A stretch of 64,000 nt of DNA, taken from NCBI RefSeq assembly GCF_000011645.1, contig NC_006270.3, positions 2,167,501 to 2,231,500 on the forward strand, given 5' to 3'. This DNA is from Bacillus licheniformis DSM 13 = ATCC 14580 (GTDB lineage: Bacteria; Bacillota; Bacilli; Bacillales; Bacillaceae). Below, piece by piece: positions 1 to 9,125 of this stretch. Under the pieces are notes generated by a model, which saw nothing but the letters and a program-made list of their open reading frames with translations, was not told where the DNA came from and ran no database searches. Position 1 is the first letter of the stretch. Every line of letters begins with the position of its first letter. A program made the translations under genes and the position numbers.

Positions 1-757
1 CCTCTTTTAAATGCGAAAGTGCGGCAAGCAGATGCTGAACACCTTTGTTTTCAACGAGCCTTCCTGTGAAAAGGATAATTTTCTTATCTGTTTGCGGTAT
101 TTCCGCTGACTTTGTATCCTTTCGTTTTAGAAAGCTGTCAATATCATAGCCATAATGGAGAACGCTGATTTGTTCCTCCGGTGTATCGAATTCCTTTGTC
201 AACAGATTCTTCAACCAATTGTTGGCAACAATTGTAGCGTCAGCCGAAACAGCGCCGACCCGTTCAAGATGGTCAAAGTACGCCCTTGCGATGTCAGAAT
301 TAGACTTCCTGTGGATCGTTGTAAGCTGATGTCTGATTTCATGGGCTACACTCCCGTGAAGCGTGGCAACAAGCGGCGTGTCTTTTTGCTTCACTCTTTT
401 CAGGCAGCCGCTTGAGATGACATCTTGGGCATGGATCAGGTCGTATTTTTCCAGCCCTAAATAAATAGCTGCAAGTTCGTATACATAGCGCTGGATCTCA
501 GTAAAGTGGACCAATTGATTGTCATATAATTGCGGAAAAGACTGTTGATCGACTGATTGCTCAATCATAGGCAAAAGCTGTTCTTTTTTCACCTTGCGAT
601 CTTCGTTTACAATATGAACAATCTCGTTCTCTTCTCCATATCCAAGCAGATCGACTTCATGTCCCATAGATTCAAGCGATTCTTTCAGCTGGACCATATA
701 TGTCCACACACCACCTACGTGCGGAATACTCCAATAAGTGGCAAGAAGAATTTTCAT
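1..757 (-). CDS. GT4-type glycosyltransferase, 3' end outside the window
   Basis: The protein starts MKILLATYWSIPHVGG with a GGGAG ribosome site 6 nt upstream; about 252 residues are present and the C-terminal part lies beyond position 1. The N-terminal GG loop after a hydrophobic strand, the stretch LVATLHGS, and the later IILFTGRLVENKGVQHLL are the usual landmarks of GT-B fold family 4 glycosyltransferases, where the last segment begins the nucleotide-sugar-binding domain. It is likely cytosolic, transferring a sugar from an NDP-sugar to an unknown acceptor such as a spore coat or cell-surface polysaccharide. CotSA-type coat glycosyltransferases are relatives by fold only; I cannot name the acceptor or the gene. 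Confidence 0.8.
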   Translation of the reverse strand, partial: MKILLATYWSIPHVGGVWTYMVQLKESLESMGHEVDLLGYGEENEIVHIVNEDRKVKKEQLLPMIEQSVDQQSFPQLYDNQLVHFTEIQRYVYELAAIYLGLEKYDLIHAQDVISSGCLKRVKQKDTPLVATLHGSVAHEIRHQLTTIHRKSNSDIARAYFDHLERVGAVSADATIVANNWLKNLLTKEFDTPEEQISVLHYGYDIDSFLKRKDTKSAEIPQTDKKIILFTGRLVENKGVQHLLAALSHLKE

Positions 758-875
758 AAGCATCTCCCTTTTCATTTCTATCCAATGCTCTAATTATTTA
801 TATTGGTGATTGCTATATCTTGTGTAGGACGGATATCCAATTAAGAAAGATTATTTTTGAAGAAGCTGCTAAAAG

Positions 876-915
876 AAAAAATCCGCTCCCCTTGTATAAG
901 GGAACGGATTTTTTT
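876..915. terminator. Bidirectional rho-independent terminator
   Basis: The arms AAAAATCCG and CGGATTTTT enclose a TCCC/GGGA inner stem with runs of A and T on both sides. It lies just beyond the yozB stop and so can end yozB transcription on the minus strand. Confidence 0.7.
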
Positions 916-918
916 CTT

Positions 919-1452
919 TTAATAATATGGGGAAATCATCATATAGACGAGAACGCCTGTCAGGCTGACATACAGCCAAAGCGGCATCGTCCAGCGGGCG
1001 ATTTTGCGGTGGCGTTCCACCTGCATGCTCAGGCCTCTGAACAGCGTGAACAATGCCAAGGGAACGATTAAAGCGGACAAGACAATGTGTGTGATCAAAA
1101 TAAAATAGTAGATCGGTCTTATAATCCCTTCCCCGCCAAAATGAGTGTCAGGCATCAATGAATGGTAGGTCAAATATGAGACGAGAAAGATGAACGTTGT
1201 CGTAAAAGCGGCAAAAATAAACCGTTTGTGCGCTTTAATGTTTTTCTGTTTAATCATGATCAGTGCAGCCACTAAGAAAATGAATGTGAAGCTGTTGCAG
1301 ACTGCGTTCAAAAGCGGCAGAAAAGTCAAATCCAAATGAGCGAATTTGTCGCTTTTCGGCATAAAAAACAAGAGGGCAATGACGCCGTTTATGATAATCG
1401 TCAGAGCAACAACAATTCCTGTGTAGTTTTTATTTTTTTTTGTATGGGTCAT
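919..1452 (-). CDS. yozB: YozB-like DUF420 membrane protein
   Basis: A 177-residue protein with four to five hydrophobic segments (near residues 12-30, 45-62, 80-98, 112-135 and 155-175) separated by short charged loops. The LTYHSLMPDTHFGGEG loop with conserved His and the HIVLSALIVPLALFTLFRG helix are typical of DUF420, a family related by fold to small haem-copper oxidase-associated membrane proteins. B. subtilis YozB is about the same length. The ATG at 1452 was chosen because an AGGAGAG site lies 10 nt upstream; the upstream TTG would sit on the ribosome site. The function is unproven; a role near respiratory oxidase assembly is only family inference. Confidence 0.85.
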   Translation of the reverse strand: MTHTKKNKNYTGIVVALTIIINGVIALLFFMPKSDKFAHLDLTFLPLLNAVCNSFTFIFLVAALIMIKQKNIKAHKRFIFAAFTTTFIFLVSYLTYHSLMPDTHFGGEGIIRPIYYFILITHIVLSALIVPLALFTLFRGLSMQVERHRKIARWTMPLWLYVSLTGVLVYMMISPYY

Positions 1453-1555
1453 ATCGGGCAATCTCTCCTATTTGTGCAAGCTATCAAAATCGTATTCAAA
1501 TTCAGGAGGAATGTCAACGTTTTCGGCTTTTCGTCAGAATTTAGTCACAGAATAT

Positions 1556-1591
1556 ACAAAAATTCCCCTCCTCTTGAACGAGGAAGGGAAC
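1556..1591 (-). terminator. Terminator of the lipoprotein gene
   Basis: On the minus strand TTCCCTTCCTC pairs with GAGGAGGGGAA and is followed by TTTTT, directly after the stop of the lipoprotein gene. Confidence 0.75.
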
Positions 1592-1604
1592 ACAGGCGGG
1601 TGCC

Positions 1605-2585
1605 TTAGAAATTCATAGCATCTTGAGCCATTAATTTTTCGAATTCTTCTTCAGTTACGATATCTTCTTTATTCGGTTTATGCTCAAACTTTACGTCACC
1701 ATCGATATTTTTGTAAGTCGTTGATGCTGTGATGCCGAAAGATTGAGGCGCTTTTTTGCTGTCAACCGAGAAAGAGATATCCGCATTTTCTGTCAGAAGG
1801 TTTTCTTTGTCATCGATTGTCGATGTCACATCGAATTTTTTAAATGTGACGTCTTTCAGTCCGTCTTTAATCTTGTTCAGCTCGCTCTTCGGAACAGCTT
1901 CTCCGCTCGCTTTTCCGGCGATTTCGATGAACTTGACGACCGCAGCTTTAATTTCTTTGTCACTAAAGCTGAAAGCGACTTTTTGAGAAGCACCCTGCTC
2001 TTTTTCTTTATCCGTCAGATCAGCTTTTTCAAACTTATCTGCAGGCAGATTGTCCGCTGCTTCTTTGATGGATTCCATCAATTGTTTTTGAAGTTCATCC
2101 GTGTCTTTAGATGAAGATTTGTCATCTTCAAGCGGGAATTCAAGGTATTTGCCTTTGACGCTGTCAAAATTCATGCCGGCTGTTCCAAGGAAGATGCCGA
2201 AGCTGTCAAGAACGCTGTCAATTTTGATGTAGCCGACTTGTTTCTTTTCATCCATATAAACCGGAATATCGAAATCAAGAGACATGTTTTGGACTTTCAG
2301 CTTCGCTTTAATAACGGCCTCAGACTGTTTCGTTTCAGCATTTGTTTTACCGCTGATCGTCAATGTTGCATCATTCAGCATGTCAGCGAATTGCTTATCT
2401 TCCGCACCAAGGTTGGATGCGTCAACTTTCAAGCCGATATCACTTGAAAATTCGTATGATTTCGCAGAAATCAGCTTTTTATAAGCCGCTGCGTAAGATC
2501 CTTTTGGATCAGCCTGCTGACATGCAGCTAATACAAGAACAAAAGCTGACATCAGCATCAATAGAGAAAAAATTCTTTTCTTCAA
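1605..2585 (-). CDS. Secreted lipoprotein of unknown function (DUF6612-like)
   Basis: A 326-residue protein starting at TTG with AAAGGAG 9 nt upstream. It has a lipoprotein signal peptide: positively charged MKKR, a hydrophobic run, then the lipobox LAAC with Cys at residue 21. The mature part is rich in Lys, Asp and Ser and predicted to be mostly beta strand with repeated patterns (KVQNMSLDFDIPVYMD, DKFEKADLT). This resembles the large, poorly described group of Bacillus lipoproteins that fold like LolA/LppX carriers. It is expected to be anchored on the outer face of the membrane. Its own terminator suggests a single-gene unit. No ligand can be deduced. Confidence 0.7.
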   Translation of the reverse strand: MKKRIFSLLMLMSAFVLVLAACQQADPKGSYAAAYKKLISAKSYEFSSDIGLKVDASNLGAEDKQFADMLNDATLTISGKTNAETKQSEAVIKAKLKVQNMSLDFDIPVYMDEKKQVGYIKIDSVLDSFGIFLGTAGMNFDSVKGKYLEFPLEDDKSSSKDTDELQKQLMESIKEAADNLPADKFEKADLTDKEKEQGASQKVAFSFSDKEIKAAVVKFIEIAGKASGEAVPKSELNKIKDGLKDVTFKKFDVTSTIDDKENLLTENADISFSVDSKKAPQSFGITASTTYKNIDGDVKFEHKPNKEDIVTEEEFEKLMAQDAMNF

Positions 2586-2814
2586 AATCGTACGCTCCTT
2601 TTGTCATGATTTTTCTGGGATTAGGAGGATCCATTGTCTCGTATCCTAGGTAAATATACCAGAAGTCATATGAATTCTATCACAAAAAAATCGTAGAATG
2701 TGAAATATTTGTTTAAAATTACATTAAAATTTAATTCTAGCAACCCATTTGCAAATTGCCGTTCTTTTTACTATAATCGAAAACTGTATGTTTAAATGGA
2801 AAGGAGCAAGTTCT

Positions 2815-3324
2815 ATGATAACGGATGAAGAACTGCAAAAAGACAGCTCCGGCTTGCAGAAGGAATTGAACGACCTGCAATTTCAACTGTTTCGGATGCG
2901 TGAAAATATGAAGGATATCTCCAAAGATTCGCGAGTGCTCGGTATTGATCAATCGAAAGACGATGAATGGATGATTGTCCATTCGATTGATGATGGCCGG
3001 ACATGCAAGATCATGTTAAGCGATTGCCAGTCGCCGTACCGCGGGAGGTGTGATTTTTCTCTCGTCGCTTCCTACACAGAAGAAAAACGCGCGATCCATA
3101 TCGGGGATATTAAAGGACCGGCAGGCTTTGGATATGGTTCAATCTGTATGAAGTATTTAAAGGAAAAAGCCCGCGAGCATAACATCCCCGTCATCACCGG
3201 GGACATTGCTAAAAGGGATTGGGACCATGTGGACCGGCTGATCCATTTTTACGAAAAGCATCATTTTGAAGTAACGATCGATCCTGATTCAAAATCCGGC
3301 GAAATTCAGTGGCAGGATCTTTAA
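2815..3324 (+). CDS. yocC: YocC-like hypothetical protein
   Basis: A 169-residue soluble protein. The ATG at 2815 follows GGAGCAAGTTCT, a proper ribosome site, so the longer open frame from 2749 is not used. The N-terminal 35 residues form a charged helix likely to coil (EELQKDSSGLQKELNDLQ). The remainder has the pattern KGPAGFGYGSICMKYLKEKA followed by RLIHFYEKHHFEV, which recalls the acetyl-CoA pyrophosphate loop and C-terminal strand of GNAT acetyltransferases. The GNAT reading is my inference. Position between yozB and yocH matches B. subtilis yocC, whose function is unknown to me. Confidence 0.65.
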   Translation: MITDEELQKDSSGLQKELNDLQFQLFRMRENMKDISKDSRVLGIDQSKDDEWMIVHSIDDGRTCKIMLSDCQSPYRGRCDFSLVASYTEEKRAIHIGDIKGPAGFGYGSICMKYLKEKAREHNIPVITGDIAKRDWDHVDRLIHFYEKHHFEVTIDPDSKSGEIQWQDL

Positions 3325-3361
3325 GGTGAAATAAAGGCAAATAACGCAAAGGACAAAACAT

Positions 3362-3398
3362 TAAGGCAGAGGATGAACGCACATCCCCTGCCTTTTTT
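3362..3398. terminator. Bidirectional terminator between convergent genes
   Basis: AAGGCAGAGGATG pairs with CATCCCCTGCCTT and is followed by TTTTTT on the plus strand. It separates yocC from the convergent symporter gene. Confidence 0.8.
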
Positions 3399-4986
3399 AT
3401 TTGGCAAGCCCCCAAGGCGAAAATAACAGGTAAATGCAGGCCATCAGGCAAATCACAAGAACAGAAGCAAGTTTGGCATGCTTCCATGGCTGCAAATCTA
3501 CCTTGGCATTTTTCTCAAGCTTGAATTCCGACGGCCTTGGCTTCAATCTTCCGATGAAAAGCATCAAGAGGACGGAAAACGGAAACAGAACAGCCAATAT
3601 ATATAGAAAATGAATATGGCCGAAATAGATTTTTGAGATGGTATACAATACAATGTGTGCAAATATCGCCCATTTCACTGCAAGCGCCGGCACTTTTTTC
3701 GAAAAAAATCCAACGACGACGGCAGCCAATACAGGAACATTGAAAAAACCGAACATTTCCTGCAGATAATTGTAAAGGCCAGACGGCGCAAACAAAATAA
3801 AAGGTGCGATGATAATCGATACCGCGGCCAGGATCACCACAAAGATCCTTCCGGTTTTCACGAGCTCTTCCTCTTTTGCCTCTGGCTTGAAGAGCGGTTT
3901 GTATAAATCCAATGTAAACAACGTGATCGTACTGTTCAGCGAACCGTTAAACGAGCTGAGAATCGCTCCGAATAAGATCGCGGCAAAGACGCCAATCAGT
4001 GCAGTCGGCAGCAAATCAACGATCAGCCTCGGATAAACGGTGTCAGCGTTTTGAATATGGCCTCCGTAAAGGTGATAAGCAATAACGCCGGGTAGAACGA
4101 GATAAAACACACCGATCGTTTTAAATACACCGGCCAGCAATGCGCCTTTCTGCCCTTCAGCCAAGTTTTTGGCTCCGAGCGCCCGCTGAACGATCGACTG
4201 ATTAACAGCCCAATAAAATAAGTTGTTCACAAGCAGTCCTGTAAAAATCGTCGGCCACGGCACTTCTGCAGAGTTGTCCGCTGTAATGGCATTCAGCTTT
4301 TCCTTATGTACACTCGTCAGCTCTGTATAGCCGCTCAAGAGGCTGCCGTCTCCTATTGCCATAATTCCGAGCACAAAGATGAACAGACCGCCAAGAATTA
4401 AACCGACGCCATAAATGGCATCAGCCGAGGCCGCGGCTTTGAGTCCCCCGAAAAATATGTAGCAGCAGCTTGCGGCGCCGATCACAAGCGAGATTAAAAA
4501 AACAGTCACTAACGTATTGATCCCAAGCGCGGATGAAATGTTGAATACTTGATCGAGAACGAGCGCCCCGGAGTACAAAACGGTTGGCAGAAACGAGGTC
4601 GCATATCCCAGAAGCAGCAGGATCGAGACGATTTGCCGCGTTCTTTGATCATAGCGCTTTTCAAGAAAGTCGGGTATCGTCGTGACTCCGGAACTGAGAT
4701 ACCTCGGTAAAAAGACAAATGCCAGCATAATGAGCGCAAGCGGTGCTGTAACCTCCCACGCCATCGCACTCATGGTTCCCGAATAGCTTTGCCCGTTTAA
4801 TCCAACCATTTGTTCCGTTGACAAATTGGTTAAAAGCAGCGAACTTCCGATATAGAGGGCAGTGAGACTGCGCCCGCCGAGAAAATAGCCGTCTGACGTT
4901 TTTAAATCAATATCTTTTGTCCTCAAATAAGAAAAAATAAAAATTCCTGCATTAATCAATAAAAATGTCATGATAATCCACACCAA
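3397..4986 (-). CDS. Solute:sodium symporter (SSS family, YidK-like)
   Basis: A 529-residue integral membrane protein with about 13-14 hydrophobic helices. The early motif YFLGGRSLTALYIGSSLLLT, the segment GVTTIPDFLEKRY and the helix FGAILSSFNGSLNSTITLFT carry the small-residue and Ser/Thr pattern of the Na+-binding LeuT-fold SSS/SLC5 transporters. Closest remembered relatives are YidK-like sugar or inositol-type symporters, so the substrate is probably a small polar compound taken up with Na+, but it cannot be fixed. Start: TTG at 4986 with AAAAGGAG 11 nt upstream; an in-frame GTG lies one codon further in. Confidence 0.85.
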   Translation of the reverse strand: MVWIIMTFLLINAGIFIFSYLRTKDIDLKTSDGYFLGGRSLTALYIGSSLLLTNLSTEQMVGLNGQSYSGTMSAMAWEVTAPLALIMLAFVFLPRYLSSGVTTIPDFLEKRYDQRTRQIVSILLLLGYATSFLPTVLYSGALVLDQVFNISSALGINTLVTVFLISLVIGAASCCYIFFGGLKAAASADAIYGVGLILGGLFIFVLGIMAIGDGSLLSGYTELTSVHKEKLNAITADNSAEVPWPTIFTGLLVNNLFYWAVNQSIVQRALGAKNLAEGQKGALLAGVFKTIGVFYLVLPGVIAYHLYGGHIQNADTVYPRLIVDLLPTALIGVFAAILFGAILSSFNGSLNSTITLFTLDLYKPLFKPEAKEEELVKTGRIFVVILAAVSIIIAPFILFAPSGLYNYLQEMFGFFNVPVLAAVVVGFFSKKVPALAVKWAIFAHIVLYTISKIYFGHIHFLYILAVLFPFSVLLMLFIGRLKPRPSEFKLEKNAKVDLQPWKHAKLASVLVICLMACIYLLFSPWGLAK

Positions 4987-5092
4987 TACTTCTGCAACTC
5001 CTTTTTAGATCAGCTGATATGTATTTATCTATTGAACTACCCATTTGCCAATCTAAAAAAACATCAAAATAGAAAAAAAGATGCAGAAAACA

Positions 5093-5127
5093 GAAAAAAG
5101 ACACTGATCATCTTCATGGTCAGTGTC
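5093..5127 (-). terminator. Terminator of yocH
   Basis: On the minus strand GACACTGACCATG pairs with GATGATCAGTGTC and is followed by TTTTTT, 18 nt past the yocH stop. Confidence 0.8.
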
Positions 5128-5144
5128 CATCAATGGTAAACCTA

Positions 5145-5951
5145 TTATTTTAAAACTTTAACTTTAACCGTTTTAACGCCCCAGTTTTTTGCTGCGGATT
5201 TGCTTGGAACAAATACGTCGATTTTGTTCCCCTTGATCGCACCGCCGGTATCGGCAGCGGTCGCTTCTCCGTAGCCTTCCACATACACCTTGGATCCAAG
5301 CGGGATTACGTTTGGATCCACCGCAATAACCTTGGCGTTTTTATTGGCCTTCAGATCGATACCCGTGGCTGTCACGCCTGTCATACCGCCGTCATTGGCA
5401 GTGTATGCCGTTGCTGTAACCGTCAGTTCTTTGGCAGTGCTTTGAGATACGTTTGAACGGGAAGCCGGTTCTTTTTCCTGCTTAGGTGCAGGGGCAGGCG
5501 CAGCCTTCTCGACTTTCGCTTCTTTTTGTACGGCAGGCTTTGTTTCCGCAGGTTGCGCCGCAGCAGCCTGGACCGTCGCCTGTCCGTCAACAGTTATGGA
5601 TGTATTCGGGTAAATGATATCTGATTTTATGTTGTTCCAATTTTTAAGGTCATTCACTGAAACGCCGAATTTTTGGGCGATTTTCCAGAGAGTGTCTCCC
5701 TTTTTAATGGTATATTGTTTCTTTTCTTCTGTCTGTTTTTCAGAAACGTTCAGCTTTTGTCCCGGAATAATCAAGTCAGAGGAAAGCTGATTCCATTCTT
5801 TTAAGTCCTGCAGATTTACCCCTTGTTTTTGCGAGATTCCCCAAAGGGTGTCACCTTTTTGGACTGTTACTTCTTTTGCAGAGGCACTCGCTCCGAATGC
5901 AGTTGAAGATAATGCTGCAACTGCAACAAAGGACATAAACGTCTTCTTCAT
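5145..5951 (-). CDS. yocH: YocH cell wall hydrolase (2 LysM + 3D domain)
   Basis: A 268-residue exported protein: a Sec signal peptide (cleavage near SASA-K), LysM repeat 1 at about residues 27-69 (VQKGDTLWGISQKQG), LysM 2 at about 79-121 (IKKGDTLWKIAQKFG), a low-complexity Ala/Pro/Lys linker, then a C-terminal 3D domain with its three conserved Asp (IAVDPN, AADTGG, KIDVFV). LysM binds peptidoglycan glycan strands and the 3D domain has the double-psi barrel of lytic transglycosylases. B. subtilis YocH is a WalRK-controlled autolysin. Upstream I see TTGTTA-N17-TATGTT as a possible promoter and a TGTAAT half-site, but no full WalR direct repeat. Confidence 0.93.
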   Translation of the reverse strand: MKKTFMSFVAVAALSSTAFGASASAKEVTVQKGDTLWGISQKQGVNLQDLKEWNQLSSDLIIPGQKLNVSEKQTEEKKQYTIKKGDTLWKIAQKFGVSVNDLKNWNNIKSDIIYPNTSITVDGQATVQAAAAQPAETKPAVQKEAKVEKAAPAPAPKQEKEPASRSNVSQSTAKELTVTATAYTANDGGMTGVTATGIDLKANKNAKVIAVDPNVIPLGSKVYVEGYGEATAADTGGAIKGNKIDVFVPSKSAAKNWGVKTVKVKVLK

Positions 5952-6065
5952 AAGTAAATCCTCCCTTGTTAGCTTTTTATTGTCCGGCTAACAGGAGCAA
6001 TCGTAACATATGAAAATGTCAAATCAATAACAAAACAATTTGTTTTTGATTACAGTTGTTTTACG

Positions 6066-6104
6066 AGGAGGAATTTCAGCCGCCCTAAAATCGGCCGAAA
6101 TTCA
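6066..6104. repeat. Imperfect inverted repeat between yocH and recQ
   Basis: GAATTTCAGCCG and CGGCCGAAATTC face each other across about 9 nt. There is no T-run on either strand, so it is not a classic terminator. It lies upstream of yocH and downstream of recQ; the role is unknown. Confidence 0.4.
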
Positions 6105-6186
6105 GATGTATCAAGGGTTCCAATCGTTTTTCAACTGAAATAGGAGATTTACTAAAAAAAATTTTACATATATAAATTTTGGGTTT

Positions 6187-7968
6187 TTATGCTTCTTTCT
6201 CAGTTTTATAGGCTTGAAGCTCCTGTAGAAATACAGCTCCGTATTTTACTCTTTTTTGTTCTCCCACTCCTTTGACTGACAAAAGCTCTTCGTCTGTCAG
6301 AGGGACTTTCCCGCTCATTTCCCGCAGCGTTTCGTCAGAGAATACAACAAAAGGAGGCACGCCTTGTTCCTGAGCAAGCTTTCTGCGCAGCGCCCTTAAC
6401 CGTTCAAACAATTCGTCATCTTTAACGATTTGATTTGTTTGCATTTTTTCTTTGCGCATCACCGCTTCCCGGCCGAGCAAAACGTTTCGCCCCTTGTTGG
6501 CGACAAAGAGAACAGGATATGTCCCGTCGGACATTTTGATGTACTCATCTGCGATTAAAAACTCTATAAAATCGCTTATGTCGGCAATAGACCGTTTCTT
6601 TAAAATTCCGTAAGTCGATAATTGCTGGAAGCCGTTTTCGGTCACTTTCTTATTTTTCGAACCTGCCAGAACTTGCGCCACCATGGTTTTTCCGAACCTT
6701 TCTCCCATGCGGATGATGCAGGACAGCACCATCTGTGCCTCCTTCGTCACATCGGTGATGCTTCGGGTGTCGAGACAGCTGCCGCACCTGCCGCAGTCTT
6801 CGGTTGGAACTTCGCCAAAATAAGAAAGAATAAACCGTTCGAGACAGCCTTCCGTATGGCAAAAATCAACCATTTGCCTCAGTTTTTTCACGTCTTGCGC
6901 CCGAATGTCTTCATCTTCTGTCGACTGTTCGATTAAAAACCGCTGAAGCCGAATGTCCTGAGGGGAAAACAGCAGGATGCACTCGCTGTCAAGGCCGTCG
7001 CGTCCGGCTCGTCCCGCCTCCTGGTAGTAGCTCTCCATATTTTTTGGAATTTGGGCATGAATCACATAGCGGATATTGGATTTATCGATGCCCATTCCAA
7101 ACGCCGAGGTCGCTGTCATTACACTGATCTCATCATTTAAAAAGAGATCCTGCTGCCGGTCTCTTTCTTCATCATCCATCCCGCCGTGATAGCACCCGGC
7201 CGCAATTCCTTTTTGAGAGAGGCGGCTTGATATTCTTTCGGCTTCCTTTCTTGTCGCTGTATAGATAATTCCCGCCTCTGAGCGGTTTTTCTCCACATAT
7301 GATTCGATAAAACGGTCCCTGTTTTCGCCTTTTAAAATTTTAAACGTCAAATTATCCCGTGAAAAACCGGTAAAAACCGTGTTCTCTTTTTCGATCCCGA
7401 GCTGTGTGCAAATATCCTCATGAACCTCGGGCGTTGCGGTAGCCGTCAACGCCAATACAACCGGGCGGGTGCCGAGGCTATTTAAAAAGCCTTCAATATG
7501 TCTGTAGCTCGGCCTGAAATCATGTCCCCACTGTGAAATGCAATGAGCTTCATCAATGGCTACCAGCGGAATATGAATGTGGGAAATCGCGCGAATGAAT
7601 TCGGGAGACGTCAGCCGCTCAGGTGTTACATAAAAGAGCTTGTAGCCGCCTTCCTTAAATACGGAGAGCCGCTCAGCGATTTCGTTATGGCCTAAAGAAC
7701 TGTTCACGTACGCAGCTTGAATTCCAAGCTGATTTAAAGCATCCACCTGGTCCTTCATCAAGGAAATTAAAGGAGAGATCACAATGGTTGTCCCTTCCAT
7801 AAGGAGCGCGGGAATTTGGTAGCAGATTGATTTGCCTCCGCCCGTCGGCATAATGCATGCTGTATCTCGCTTTTCAGAAACGACAGATTGAATGGCTTTC
7901 TTCTGCCCCGGGCGCAGTGAAGGATAGCCAAAATAGTGCTGCAATAGTGCTTCGGCTTTCTCTAGCAT
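6187..7968 (-). CDS. recQ: ATP-dependent DNA helicase RecQ (YocI)
   Basis: A 593-residue RecQ helicase. Helicase motifs occur in order: FGYPSLRPGQ (motif 0), TGGGKSICYQ (Walker A), DEAHCISQWGHDFRPSY (DEAH plus aromatic-rich loop), ALTATAT (III), and QEAGRAGRDG (VI with Arg finger). The RecQ-Ct zinc site (CHTEGCLERF, CGRCGSCLD), a winged-helix region and a C-terminal HRDC-like domain (FERLRALRRKLAQEQG, near residue 510) follow. It unwinds DNA 3' to 5' in recombinational repair. ATG at 7968 (MLEKAEALL) was chosen because it has a GAGAGGG site and aligns with relatives; the open frame extends 18 codons further upstream without a good ribosome site. Confidence 0.95.
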   Translation of the reverse strand: MLEKAEALLQHYFGYPSLRPGQKKAIQSVVSEKRDTACIMPTGGGKSICYQIPALLMEGTTIVISPLISLMKDQVDALNQLGIQAAYVNSSLGHNEIAERLSVFKEGGYKLFYVTPERLTSPEFIRAISHIHIPLVAIDEAHCISQWGHDFRPSYRHIEGFLNSLGTRPVVLALTATATPEVHEDICTQLGIEKENTVFTGFSRDNLTFKILKGENRDRFIESYVEKNRSEAGIIYTATRKEAERISSRLSQKGIAAGCYHGGMDDEERDRQQDLFLNDEISVMTATSAFGMGIDKSNIRYVIHAQIPKNMESYYQEAGRAGRDGLDSECILLFSPQDIRLQRFLIEQSTEDEDIRAQDVKKLRQMVDFCHTEGCLERFILSYFGEVPTEDCGRCGSCLDTRSITDVTKEAQMVLSCIIRMGERFGKTMVAQVLAGSKNKKVTENGFQQLSTYGILKKRSIADISDFIEFLIADEYIKMSDGTYPVLFVANKGRNVLLGREAVMRKEKMQTNQIVKDDELFERLRALRRKLAQEQGVPPFVVFSDETLREMSGKVPLTDEELLSVKGVGEQKRVKYGAVFLQELQAYKTEKEA

Positions 7969-8130
7969 ATAAATGAAACCCTCTCTTATCATTAAACTTC
8001 TTCCTGTCCCCCATGATATCATATTTAAACCGGCAATCAGCCTCTCCCCGTAAAATCGTCTAATCGATAAAGAAAATTCATTTTTAGATGTAAAGCGTCA
8101 GAAAATCAAATGTATTGGGACTCGCCATCA

Positions 8131-8649
8131 TTAAATCCCGGTCTGTTGTTCAGCTAATAATCGCAAGCGCTCCGCTTCCTCCCGGCAAAGCGTTTTGTAT
8201 GCCAAGGCTCCGGCAATACTCGCTCCGTCAGATGCATCGCGGCGCAGAGCGGATAGCTCTGACAGCACAGCTGCCGCGTCGTCTTGTAAAATTCCGCGGT
8301 CATGCAGCATTTGAATCAATTCATCGCCTTCAAGGCGGATCGCATCTTGATCAAATGTTGAGGCTGTTTCCCGCAGAACATTGTGAACATCTGACCAAGC
8401 GCTTTCGATCATGTTTTCCCCTCGCTGCGCTGACCGTACAGAAGTCAGTCCCGATAACCTTTTTTCCCGTACGGAGACGAGCTCCTGAAGCCTTTTGTCA
8501 AACTCCAATTCAAAATCCTTATATTTCAGTTTGATCAATTCCTTCATTCGATCGGACAAAGGCTCCTTTAGCAGCAAAACGCAAATCATCAAGGCAGCTG
8601 GCCATGCCAATGATTGAACCATCGCAGAAACAAATTCAAGCCAATCCAT
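8131..8649 (-). CDS. Small membrane-anchored helical protein, unknown function
   Basis: A 172-residue protein whose ATG at 8649 has GGAGG 8 nt upstream; the longer frame to 8925 lacks a ribosome site and overlaps a plus-strand small gene. One N-terminal hydrophobic helix (about residues 8-28, AMVQSLAWPAALMICVLLL) is followed by an amphipathic helix (KLKYKDFELEFDKRLQEL) and a long alpha-helical cytosolic part containing heptad-like spacing. The layout resembles single-span proteins found beside phage lysis or stress genes, but I do not recognise the family. Confidence 0.6.
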   Translation of the reverse strand: MDWLEFVSAMVQSLAWPAALMICVLLLKEPLSDRMKELIKLKYKDFELEFDKRLQELVSVREKRLSGLTSVRSAQRGENMIESAWSDVHNVLRETASTFDQDAIRLEGDELIQMLHDRGILQDDAAAVLSELSALRRDASDGASIAGALAYKTLCREEAERLRLLAEQQTGI

Positions 8650-8751
8650 AAAATCAGCCTCCGTTTCAAAAGGAAAGTTGTTTTGTGAAAGACCAGGTGG
8701 TAATGTTGAATCGAAAGGAAAATTTTGCATATTAAGGGGTGTCGTTATACC

Positions 8752-8886
8752 ATGTGGTTCATCATCATACTGATGATCATTTTGATTGGATTTGCAGGAA
8801 ACATCGTTGCCATGTTGCGAACGATTGTAAAGCAGAATGATAGAATCATCAGCCTCTTTGAGAATGAAATCAACAAAAACCATTAG
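8752..8886 (+). CDS. 44-residue single-span membrane peptide
   Basis: ATG at 8752 follows AAGGGGTG at about 8 nt. The peptide begins MWFIIILMIILIGFAGNIVA, a clean transmembrane helix, then a short charged tail ending FENEINKNH. It overlaps no other well-supported gene and is transcribed divergently from the 172-residue membrane protein. It resembles many short Bacillus membrane peptides; the function is unknown. Confidence 0.5.
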   Translation: MWFIIILMIILIGFAGNIVAMLRTIVKQNDRIISLFENEINKNH

Positions 8887-9125
8887 ACAAATGCCCAGGA
8901 AATGGAGAAATCGCAGAAGATACAAACGAACTGAAAACAGCCACTCTCCCTAATTCGGGACAAATAAGGAACCGATCATTTTCCGTATTGAGAGGCGGAT
9001 TCTTTTTTATGATGCCTAAGATGGCGATGGATCGGTTTACAACTATATTAAATTGAATATTCAGATTAGTAAATATGAGTAAAGTCCTCACCTCTCTAAC
9101 CGATACACATGTTAAGGAGGTGGTT

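Noticed and set aside
919..1071. Plus-strand frame over yozB
   Set aside because: It is a shadow of yozB without its own ribosome site.
5952..6065. WalR direct repeat before yocH
   Set aside because: Only one TGTAAT half-site was found; the second hexamer at the right spacing does not fit, so no WalR site is claimed.
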